The notes under the pieces are model-generated. The model was not told where the DNA came from. It saw only the letters and a program-made list of their open reading frames with translations, and did not search any database. This document shows, one piece after another, positions 35,507 to 45,466 of a stretch of 64,000 bases of DNA (position 1 is the first letter of the stretch; the number at the start of each line of letters is the position of its first letter). The stretch spans positions 310,001 through 374,000 of the forward strand of contig OZ237747.1 in the NCBI GenBank assembly GCA_965178125.1. The letters run 5' to 3'. The translations under genes were made by a program, and so were the position numbers. The stretch comes from Bilabrum cf. latius. Lineage: Eukaryota; Bigyra: Bicosoecida; Bigyra; Bicosoecida.

Positions 35507-38500
35507 TCATTCCAAAGACAAAGCTAGGCTGACATCTCCTAGAACAGTAGATGAGCAAAGAGGCTGGCACGCACCACCCGCGGCAGGGGCCAACACCCCG
35601 TTGGCATCGTCCCGGTCGGACCGGTGGTCAAACGGCAACTTGCAGCTAGCACCGGCATTCCATGACCCAGACCACGGGTACCCATCACCTAGAAACGCCC
35701 ACACATCGTCTGTGCCCAGCGGCATTGGAACAGTCGCCATGCCATGGCTGGACGATGAGCCATGCCCCCGTCCATTGGCACCACCTGAAGACAAACCTGA
35801 AGGCGCAAACGATACGCTCGCATGCGTGCGATTCGCCATGATCGACACCACCCCCTCGCACAGCACTCCGCCGCCAGGTACTATTCCCTGCATACCCCCA
35901 CCACACACACCCAGCGCAACCTCGCTGCCGTGCTCCTGCGTGCCAGCCATGGCAAACACGAGAGAAGATGTCCCGTTCACCTGCACCCCGATCCTGACCG
36001 GAGCGCCACCATCCCCAACGGTCGCCACAGTGGCACGAGAACAAGCCAGGCCCGTGCCCGTGCCCCCGCCAAACACGCTCACATTGAAAGGCAATGTGAG
36101 CTCCACCCGACCGCTGGGACCCCTTAGTGCCCACGAGGGCACCTCCAGCCCGATCGACCCGTTGCCACAGACCGTTCCGACTTGCGCCATGGGCAGCTGT
36201 GGGATCGGAGCCGCTGCAGTGGGCCCCGTGGCGTTGGATACGACTGCAACGGCCGCAGGTGGGGGGAACTCATACAGGGCCTTGGTGCCAGCTGGGTCGC
36301 TGGCGTTGAGCCACATAGCTCGGGTGGCCGGTGCTGGCGGCGAGGCCGTGGCAGGCGACACTTTCGGAAGGCCTAGAGACGAAGCAAAGGAATTGGCCGC
36401 TCCGGTGTGAAGCACGAACTGGTCCGCATCTCCTGGTGCTCGCCACGCGAGCAGTGCATGCACGTTGCCGACCAGGCCTGGCACTGTGCTCGCGGGAATC
36501 GCCTTGCCGCCCACGCGAGCCACGCCCGTCGGGGCAGACAAGTTTGCCGCTCGCGGTGGGAAGGACACATTCAAGGCAAGCATTGAGGTCAGTCCAGTCC
36601 GCACGAACGCGGCGACTCCCCTCTCTGGCCAGAGCGACACTCCAACGTACTGCCACGGCGGCCTGCCATGCACCGAGCTGTTGCGGTATGCGCTACTGTT
36701 GGCACACAGCGGGCTGCCCTCGGGCACTTCCACGTTAAGGCCATCCTTCGCGCCGTGCACGTACACGGTTGGACATCCCTTTGGCGTCATCGCAAACACC
36801 ATGCCGCTGGTTGTGCCCGGTGCTGCATTTCTGGTGTCCAGAAACGTGCCTGTCGCCAGAGGCTTGTAGCCAAGCGGTGAGATCCACGCGCCGATCGACA
36901 CGCCGTGGCTGCTCTCCGCATCGAATGCTCCCCGCAGGCCCAGCTCCTGCGTGCCATGGAACTGCAGGGCATGCACCGGCGGGGTCGGTGGCTTGGCTTC
37001 AACGAGGGCAGGCGCTCGATTCATTGGTGTGTTTTCCCGGGGATGTGCCAGCAGTGGCGTGTCATTGGAGGCTGCAGAGTCGTCCTATTGTTGGGACCCG
37101 ACGAGGGGAAGGCCCTGGATCACGGCAACTCGTATGCTCCGTGGGCTTGCACCGCTCGAGTAGCTCACCACCAGAGTCCGAGGACGGGCCGAGGAGTCTG
37201 AGGAGGACGACTACAAGTTCATCGCATTGGTTGGTACGGTGCCCCAGGCCATCTGGGGGTACATTGCTAGCTCGCCCAGTTCTGTAAAGGTGATCCCAGG
37301 TGCAAACCCGAGTGGAGCCACGCGCCTACCTGTCATAACAGAATGTTTCAAGTGTTCCGTGCCGTCCAAAGGCGATCGAGGCAGCGCTGCCGACGGTGCC
37401 GACGGTAATGGCCCGTCCTACGCAACCATGGTAAACACCGCTGCGCTAAGTCGCCCCGACACGTGGGACTCGGCGTAGTCGTTGTGCACCATGGGTATCC
37501 GGTGCACCGGAGAATCACCGATCGCATCGCGGACGGGGACGGCCCGCGTGCTGCGATGCATGCCTGGCTATGGTGGCCGGAGGACGTGCGGCCGAGACAC
37601 AGTCGTGTCGATCCCCACAGGCTACAAGTCGCTCCAGGAGCCGCCCCCGTCGATGCTGGTGCTCCAAAGGAGCCTCTCCCACGGCATCGGGCCCCCATCG
37701 CTCGGTGCTCTGAAATCGTTGTTGCGGCAGAGCATCACCAGGCCCCACTAGCCACCCACTTCCGATGCCCCATGCCCACGATTGGACGGATTGTCGCCAA
37801 CAGTTGGTCTGGATGGGTACATCGTCGCCCCGGCACTGCTGCTGCCTCTGCTGCTGCTGATGGGGTCCTGCAGCCAGGCCTCGTAGACGGTCGGCTCCCA
37901 CTGCGCCCAGGACTTTCCCGGCTGGATCGTTCCCTCAGAGAAATTCCAGGTGGTCCCCGCGTCGTCTGAAAGCATGACGCTGCACCTATGGCCAATCGAA
38001 AAGAACCCTGAAACGTTCGCTGGCGCATCGGGCGCTCGGCCACTCCCTGTCGCGTTCGTGAGAACCACTGGTGCCACAATCCGGCCGCTGAAGCGGGTAT
38101 CGCGGCTCACTTGAATGGGATCCTGGCTTGGAAATATTTTCCAACGAGTGCCGTTGAAGACTGGGTTTGGTGAACCTCCGAACGTGACAAATCGGGACTG
38201 GAATCGCTGCTCGGACTTGGAATACTCAGACCAGTACATGCCAAGTTTCGCCGCAGTTGCGCTGCCATCTTGGCTCCACGATGCTCCAAGGTACTCTTCA
38301 TCACTTCCTGGCTTTCGGAAAACCAAAAAGTTTGGCTGCCATTGCAGGCAGCCAACCGGAGGACATGCAACGCCCGGGAACGCGATCTTGTGCGGGCTCC
38401 AAGTGCCTTTGGGACCACCAGTAGAAGGATCATGGTCTGAAACCGACAGATAGTTCAACTAACCAGGTTTTCCTTCTTTCGCGATCTAGTTTCCATTCCA

Positions 38501-38659
38501 AGATACTAGCCATTCCCCGTCGAATTTTATAATGCTCGAATCGTGGTTGTATTGCAAGTCCTCGACAGCTGCGTTTACAACGAACTGCCTCTCGATCTGT
38601 ATGTTCGGGGCATGGTATTGGTAGCCAAGAACCAATGGGATCATGCATAGCCACTTCAT
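35507..38659 (-). CDS. Secreted sialidase-like (BNR) protein with a C-terminal LamG/ConA-like region, 1050 aa
   Basis: The start at 38659 gives a signal peptide (MKWLCMIPLVLGYQY). The N-terminal half has Asp-box repeats typical of sialidase propellers (MLSDDAGTTWNFSEG and STSIDGGGSWSD), plus SIIKFDGEWLVSWNGN and HRIPMVHNDYAESHVSG. The C-terminal half (LQFHGTQELGLRGAFD, HGVSIGAWISPLG, YVGVSLWPERGVAAFV) looks like a laminin-G/concanavalin fold. Several N-glycosylation sequons fit an extracellular location. TAG is read in frame about ten times, and the stop is TGA. I cannot see the full sialidase catalytic Arg triad, so glycan binding rather than hydrolysis is possible. Confidence 0.75.
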
Positions 38660-38777
38660 CACGTGCGGCTACAGTTGCCGAGCGCGATGTCCGCTGGGAT
38701 CGCGCCCACGAATGACGAGCGAAGCATTCTGCTCTGCAGCGTGGTCATCTTTGGTGCACAGGTGTATCCTGAGTCCA
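38660..38777. promoter_or_regulatory. Bidirectional promoter region, 118 bp
   Basis: Separates the divergent starts of the sialidase-like gene and the TFIIF-alpha gene. No element is identified. The TFIIF frame remains open upstream, so its start could lie within this gap. Confidence 0.3.
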
Positions 38778-40671
38778 ATGAAGGGCGTCAAATCCTTTGC
38801 AATCAAGAAGCGCTCTGCGCCCGGCGACTTTTTGCTAACTCGATTCGACGAGGCTAGGTTGCAAGTGAGGCCATGCGTTGAAGGTTGTTGCATCACCGCA
38901 AAACTATACCCGAGATCAAACCATTTTGACCGTGCATCTTAATACAACTTTTACAGCAAGCGAGTGGACAGCAAGCAACTGTCGTGGTGCGGCCAGAGCT
39001 GGAGAAGTTTCGAGATGGCGTTGTGATGCGTGAAATCGAACGCACTGACCGAAGAATCCAGACTAGAAATGATAAGGGGCAGCGAGAGGCTAGGAAAGAG
39101 CATTTGATTCAAGTTTGTGACGGCTGGTCGATCAAGCATGGGGAAGAGGCCACCCCTCAAGACTTGCAGTTGTACGAGGGAGCCCAGGACGACGAGCAGC
39201 CAGAGTATGCTGTATTTGTGAGGGACACGGACGATTCTGGCAACTTGCTGGATTCTTACACGGCATATGCAGTAGACGAGGCTTGGACATTCCTCAAGCA
39301 GTCCACTGTCAAGCGACAGACAGCCGAGCAGGCCGAGGAGGAGTTCCTGGCTATGCGTGCTGCTGGCCCGGTGAGTGTATTGGCTAATATCTGTGGTAAT
39401 TATCGGACCCCAATAGGGCGCGCGAGAGCGATGCAAAGCATCTGATTCGGCTGCTTCGCCAGCGCACTGGCACCCGCGCCCTCTCCCCGGCAATCTCCTC
39501 GTCGCAGAAAAGAAGCCGGATGGGCAAGTACATCGAACGAATGCAGCAAATGGATAGCGTGTCTGAGCAGCAGGAGGGGCTGGTTCGGACCATGGAAGAC
39601 GAGATGCCCGCGATGAACGACGAATCTCTCGAAACGGGGGCAGGCGACCAGCAGAAATCGATCTCTAGCTCCTCGGCGTCCAAGGCGAGCACGTCCTCCG
39701 GAGCAGCTGCTTCTTCGAGTCAGCCGAGGTACCAGACGGCAAACCGGGAGGGCATCGCCACAGCCGTGCTGCAGACCGGAGAGCTGGGCAGCCAGGCACT
39801 GCGGGATGCGCAGGCGGGGCAGGACCTTGTGGACGACGAGGTAGAGGAGGACAGGAGGGCGCGACAGAACGAGCTGCAGAGGCTGGAGGACGATGGGGAT
39901 ATCGTGGCGGAGACCAGGTTCGGTGCCACAAGTCTCGAGGGGTTCGCGGACGTGGACTTTAGGGAACAATTCGACGACGACGAGGGCGTGGACGCCGACC
40001 TCATGGTAGCCGAGTCGCAGGCTCTGGGGCACGAGGTCGCGAGGGAGGACGAGCTGGCGGTGGGCCGGCGGGTGGTCTCGGGGGGCGCCTCTGGATGGGA
40101 AGACGAGGACAACGACGCGATCCTGGGGGGAGAAGGAGAAGAAATGACGGATGAGGCGGCGGACGCGGCCGAGCGAGCGCGGGCGTTTGGGGCGAGCAGC
40201 AGCAGCCGGTACCAGGGCAAGTCCCAGGTGGAAATGTCCGCGCTTGGAGCCGTGGCGAGCAGCAGCAGCAATAACAGCTCAAGCACAGCAGGAGTTCCCG
40301 GGGGGGATTCGGCACAGGCTAGCGGTAGGAAGCGGGGCGCCCCTGATTCGGACGGCACCGCCGGGGCTGGCCGAGGAGATGCGCCGACCGCGAAGCGAGC
40401 ACGCTCCGAAGCAGGTGCTCCTGCCGCCGGCGAAGGCAGCAGCCAGCCAGCGGCAAGCACAGCAGGCATTTTGCGGACAGCGATCTTGGACCTGCTAGAG
40501 CGCAGCGGCGGCAGGGTGAGCAAGCGTAATCTCACGAGGCTGCTGCGGAGGCTGCAGCGCAAGCACGGCGACAACATCAAGATCCCGTTCCCGAGGGTGC
40601 TTAGCACGCTTGCCAAGCGAGAGGCATCGGGAACTGACGTGTTCTATGTACAGATTAAGAAACGCGTTTAA
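38778..40671 (+). CDS. Transcription initiation factor IIF subunit alpha (RAP74), three exons, ~569 aa
   Basis: A general RNA polymerase II factor. Exons are 38778-38864, 38957-39370 and 39463-40671, with two introns of 92 bp. The N-terminal part matches the RAP74 dimerisation domain: KSFAIKKRSAPGDFLL with FDEARLQ, then YAVFVRDTDDSG and TAEQAEEEFLAMR. A long acidic, Ser-rich middle region follows. The last ~70 residues (ILDLLERSGGRVSKRNLTRL to the end) fit the winged-helix domain that contacts the CTD phosphatase. The stop is TAA. The third-exon acceptor was chosen because it restores the frame and gives the usual intron length. The exact start is uncertain. Confidence 0.8.
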
Positions 40672-40840
40672 AGTTTGCACGTCTTATTTTTGTGCAAGTC
40701 ATTTGCGACCAACGTCCCTGCAAGATGGTTCCCTCGTTGCGACGACACCGGCAGAATGCGAACCTTTCGGCGCTCGGCTCCGAATGTAGACTCCTTCCGT
40801 GATCACAAGCTTTCCGTCACATCAAAAAAGCAAAGGAATC

Positions 40841-41041
40841 ATGCCAGGAAAGTCTGCAAAGAAGGGAATGTCGGCAAAGGGCAAGGCTGCGGCAGGAGAT
40901 GCTGCTGCTGCTGCTTCCGCTCCCGCTCGAGGACCAGCGAAGGGCCGGAATGGCAAGGGGAAGGCAAAGAGCAAGGCAGGCGCCACTGGGCCCGCGAAGA
41001 GTGCGGGCGGCGTTAAGGCATCGGGCAAGTCGCGCAAGTGA
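40841..41041 (+). CDS. Small Lys/Ala/Gly-rich basic protein, 66 aa
   Basis: ATG at 40841 (MPGKSAKKGMSAKGKAAAG) to TGA at 41039-41041. The composition resembles a linker-histone tail or a small ribosome-associated protein; the ending (GPAKSAGGVKASGKSRK) is reminiscent of TMA7, but the body is not. Its last 29 bp overlap the 3' end of the gene on the other strand. It is short, so coding status is moderate. Confidence 0.45.
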   Translation: MPGKSAKKGMSAKGKAAAGDAAAAASAPARGPAKGRNGKGKAKSKAGATGPAKSAGGVKASGKSRK

Positions 41042-42335
41042 TCTGACGAATGCAATGCTCGCTCCAAAAGAGCTCTGCAAGCGTGCTACTGCCATCAGTG
41101 GTGCGAGCGAGCACGAGCGGGGAGAGGCCACCAGATTGAAGCCGCGGCAGAGCCTAGGCTAGAAGGGTTGGCTCATATGATTGACCCGTGCTGGGTAAGG
41201 TCCCACGGTTCACGCACAGTCGACCGCGATCCAGGCTGCGGAACACGGCGCCAATCGCTCCGGGAGGCCGATCCTTTGGCGGCTCTGGGATCTGCTTCCC
41301 GGGCATGAACAGCCGCGCCCCGTCGTGCAGATCAGAAGGGTGAAGACGGCCCGAGGCCTTGAGGGCAACTAGGCGAAACGCGTGCCTGACGCAGAATTTT
41401 GCAAACGGCTCGCAATGCATCAGGCACTGCAGCGTGCTATTCATGAAACACGTATTCCCCAAGTTGTCCAGCCCACCACCGATGCCTGCACGCAGCCTAC
41501 CAGTGCCGAAGCAAGCGTACTAGAACCCCACCTTCATTGATTTGATATCTCCCGCCTTTGCCTCGACTACCTGAACCATCGCTTCGGTCAGCCCACGGCC
41601 CCAGCCCTCGCCGAGCTCCTCGCTGACACCAATCATCTCGGGACGCTCCGGGGCCGTACCCCGGGCCACGGCTGCCGACGATGCAGGAAGCGCACTGGCA
41701 GGGACACCCAGAGCAATGGCAGACTTGGTGGTGGGCGGCACGACTGGTTGGCCGAAACTGGCAGCTGCCTCGCTGGTGCGTCCCGGTGGTGATGGCCAAT
41801 GCCCGTCGGAAGTTTTTGTCTCCAGCGGTCCCATGCGAGCAGTTCCTGGGGGAACCGACGCGGGCACCAACTCACCGGTACTCATGGTTCTTTTACTCTG
41901 GGTAGAGCTGGCAACAGTGCTCTGAGATGGCACTGGGCTGTTCGCAGCCCGGGAAATCCGCGCACTCTCGTCTGAGCGGAACTTTACCACGCCTAGCAGC
42001 CTCCATCGCTCGCCATAAGACACCCTAGCCGAGTCTGTTCGCTACTAGGTCTGCGACTTGATGGCCAACTTATCTGAAGATGACGTCGAGCGCCTAGGGT
42101 TGTGGCGCTTGGCACCCTGCAGCCCCTCGCATTCGACCTCCATCCCTGCAATTGTCTCGCGCCTCGGGCGTTTTTGTCCGATACTAGCATCCGGAAATTG
42201 ATGGGCTGATACTGAATCAGCTTCGTGCCGATTTTTCAAAGCTCTACCTGCTGCCTTGCCAGTCATCATGCGGCTTGCTTCCTCAGATTCCATCCCGACA
42301 GCCCGATGAGAGCCCTCCTTGAATCTATTACTCAT
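41013..42335 (-). CDS. Ubiquitin-specific protease-like protein with truncated catalytic domain, 440 aa
   Basis: The C-terminal third has the USP Cys box GLDNLGNTCFMNSTLQCL with the nucleophile Cys, and a following helix region (ASGRLHPSDLHDGARLF). The QEDAHEF segment and the His box that complete a USP active site are absent before the TAA at 41013-41015. The N-terminal ~280 residues are disordered and Ser/Pro-rich. In-frame TAG occurs at 42045-42047, 41520-41522 and about 41154. It is either a pseudogene in decay or a non-catalytic ubiquitin-pathway protein; an unrecognised downstream exon is unlikely because TFIIF-alpha lies there. Confidence 0.65.
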
Positions 42336-42636
42336 GACAAAGGTCGCACAAAGATGCAATAAACACAAACGGCGAGTAGGCTTTCGAATAGGCAGCAGAG
42401 AATGGCTGTCGACGATTGCAGTTCAAAATCAGCTCAAATAAGACATCTCATTTTATCTGCACGCAACCCAATGCGGCGCTCGTTGTGCTGCTACAGCTGC
42501 GAGTTACTGCCCATTTCCCCCTCATTTCTCTCACGTTTTCGTGAAGATGATGTGTCTAATCTAGGGGTTGCTGCTTACAAGTGAGCTGAAGTGCCTGTGG
42601 ACTTGTACAACACCTGCGTGACACATGTGTCAAACC

Positions 42637-43978
42637 TGTCAGGGGAGGGACCTGTCAGGGATCAGAGGGACCTGTCGGTGTCAGGGGAGGGACCTGTCAG
42701 GGATCAGAGGGACCTGTCGGTGTCAGGGGAGGGACCTGTCAGGGATCAGAGGGACCTGTCGGTGTCAGGGGAGGGACCTGTCGGTGTCAGGGGGGGGACC
42801 TGTCGGTGTCAGGGGAGGGACCTGTCGGTGACAGGGGAGGGACCTGTCAGGGATCAGAGGGACCTGTCGGTGACAGGGGAGGGACCTGTCAGGGATCAGA
42901 GGGACCTGTCAGGGATCAGAGGGACCTGTCAGGGATCAGAGGCACCTGTCAGGGATCAGAGGGACCTGTCGGTGACAGGGGAGGGACCTGTCAGGGATCA
43001 GAGGGACCTGTCGGTGACAGGCGAGGGACCTGTCAGGGATCAGAGGCACCTGTCGGTGACAGGGGAGGGACCTGTCAGGGATCAGAGGCACCTGTCGGTG
43101 ACAGGGGAGGGACCTGTCAGGGATCAGAGGGACCTGTCGGTGACAGGGGATGGACCTGTCAGGGATCAGAGGGACCTGTCGGTGACAGGGGAGGGACCTG
43201 TCAGGGATCAGAGGCACCTGTCAGGGATCAGAGGGACCTGTCGGTGACAGGGGATGGACCTGTCGGGGATCAGAGGGACCTGTCGGTGTCAGGGGAGGGA
43301 CCTGTCAGGGATCAGAGGGACCTGTCGGTGACAGGGGAGGGACCTGTCAGGGATCAGAGGGACCTGTCGGTGACAGGGGAGGGACCTGTCAGGGATCAGA
43401 GGGACCTGTCGGTGACAGGGGAGGGACCTGTCAGGGATCAGAGGGACCTGTCAGGGATCAGAGGGACCTGTCGGTGACAGGGGAGGGACCTGTCAGGGAT
43501 CAGAGGGACCTGTCAGGGATCACAGGGACCTGTCGGTGACAGGGGAGGGACCTGTCAGGGATCAGAGGGACCTGTCAGGGATCAGAGGGACCTGTCGGTG
43601 ACAGGGGAGGGACCTGTCAGGGATCAGAGGGACCTGTCAGGGATCAGAGGGACCTGTCGGTGACAGGGGAGGGACCTGTCAGGGATCAGAGGCACCTGTC
43701 GGTGACAGGGGAGGGACCTGTCAGGGATCAGAGGGACCTGTCGGTGACAGGGGAGGGACCTGTCAGGGATCAGAGGGACCTGTCAGGGATCAGAGGGACC
43801 TGTCGGTGACAGGGGAGGGACCTGTCAGGGATCAGAGGGACCTGTCAGGGATCAGAGGGACCTGTCGGTGACAGGGGAGGGACCTGTCAGGGATCGGACC
43901 TGTATCGGACCTGTATCGGACCTGTAAGGGGGGGGGTGGGGACCTGTATCAGACCTGTATCAGACCTGTATCGGACCT
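42637..43978. repeat. 1.3-kb minisatellite of alternating 20- and 22-bp units
   Basis: Two related units alternate irregularly: gggacctgtcagggatcaga and one of the type gggacctgtcggtgacagg plus gga. Early units carry gtgtc in place of gtgac. The array ends with a short cggacctgtat variant at about 43,895-43,978. All plus-strand frames are open because the unit lacks stops, so the long Gly/Asp/Arg ORFs here are not genes. The flank 42336-42636 holds nothing I can identify. Confidence 0.95.
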
Positions 43979-44102
43979 ATTGAAGGAATTTGCTTCGAAC
44001 TTGCACCAGTCCCGTGGGGGTGGGGGTGGACCAGTCGGGAGAAAAGCACTTTAACTCAGTATCCTTTTTGGTACAATCAGCCCGTTGTGAATCAAAAGGA
44101 AC

Positions 44103-45405
44103 TCAGTACCCGTCCAGCAGGCCCCGCTCGGCCTCGCTGCTTGACAAACCCTCGCCAGGGATCTGGGCCGAAGCCTGGCTGCTCGGCGCGGAGCCACCGC
44201 GTGGCGCGTCCTCGACCATTGGCTGGCTTGGCACCGCCGATCCGATGTCACGGACCGCCGGGTCCTCCTCCTCTGCTTGGCCCGACTCGGCACGACCTCG
44301 GGGTATCCGATCGGGGGGAGCGAGTTGCCCGAAGAGGGTCTGCATCTCACGGACAATCCTCGCCCGCCAGAGCTCGACGTGCCTCGCGTCGAACAGCGTG
44401 CCGGCCACGATCGCAGTGTGTCGGAGCCGGTCCCTGATCACGCGAACCGATACGTGCGGATGCAGCGCCCACTGGATCCACACGTGGACGAAGACGCCCA
44501 CATGCGCGCCGCTGTCGATCGGGTCACGCTGCCGTCCGCAGCCGCGCGGCCCGCGTCGAAGTTCCACCACGGGGAACCGCTGCGGGTCCAGGATATGCCG
44601 CCCCGTTCCGGGGCCGTGCTTCTGTTCGTAGGCTCGCTGGCAGTGCCCGCGGATCTGCGAACCAACCGCGCTGGGGTCAAAGTGCCCCTGTCCGGGGGCG
44701 GGGTTGAACAGCAGGATGCAGGGGGCGGCTGCCTCCTTGGCGCTCTGTCTCGTACTGTAGGCACCGACTCTTTCGCCTCTTCTCCGCCGCGGTCATGGTG
44801 TCCCAGTAATCAATGACGTCTTCCGCGGTCGCGGCTGGAGACAGTTCGGCATTGTCCCGGTCCCAGTAGTCGATTGCCAGGGTACCGTTCCGGCCGGCCG
44901 ACCCCTCGAGTGCCAATGCACCGGCGCGAGCCTCTTGCGCCGCGGCTTTCAGTGCCACCGACTTCCCGAGGTCGCGTGAAACAGAAATCTAAGCATCACG
45001 CAGCACGGCCAGGTCGCGCGTGACGGCCTCTAGCTGAGGGGACAGCTCCGAGCGCGAGAATTGCTCCAGCAGGTCCGCAAGACCCGCGGGAGGCTCGGGT
45101 CGTTCGCCTCTGCCTTTGGCACCACTTGCAACCCTCCGGCGCTTTGCTTCTGGCTCGGGGGCCTGCTCGGTCGCCGGTCGCCGCGGACTCTGGCTCTGCG
45201 GCTCTTCCGAGTCGGATACCTCCCCACTGGTGGCAGCGCCTGTGCCGCCAACTGGTGGCTGCATCGGCTCCCTGGCCTCGGCCGCACACGCCTTGAGCAA
45301 ACGAGCCTGTTCAGTGAGGTCAGTGAGCACGGCCCGGCAGTCGGCGATGAGCGCTCCCAGGCTCGCCACAAGCCGCTCCGCCCTCCTCTGTCGAGCTCCT
45401 CCTTG
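44103..45405 (-). pseudogene. Degenerate Ulp1/C48-like protease gene, probably transposon-derived
   Basis: The 5' part (about 45405 to 44677) is an open frame with a coiled, acidic/basic region; a TAA precedes any ATG. Near 44,750-44,815 the sense moves to a second frame that continues to TGA 44103-44105. This frame contains CILLFNPAPGQGHFDP, then QRDPIDSGAHVGVFVHVW. The layout mimics the C48 core, where homologues have FDS and later Q-x-N-x-x-DCG. Here Asp and the catalytic Cys appear as Asn and Ser. C48 domains are common in Mutator-, Ginger- and Kolobok-type elements. No terminal repeats are seen. The family call is tentative. Confidence 0.4.
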
Positions 45406-45466
45406 TTTCGTGCATGTTTACACACAAGTAATGTCTAAAATTGAAACTCCAAGCATTGTTCTTGCA

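Noticed and set aside
39371-39416. A 46-bp intron in TFIIF-alpha ending at the first AG
   Set aside because: It puts the next exon out of frame; the AG at 39461-39462 restores it and gives 92 bp.
42591-43477. Gly/Asp/Arg-rich ORFs in the minisatellite
   Set aside because: Several frames are open at once because the repeat unit lacks stops; no start context or domain.
42637-43895. CRISPR-like array
   Set aside because: The repeat units abut with no unique spacers, units are 20-22 bp, and the genome is eukaryotic.
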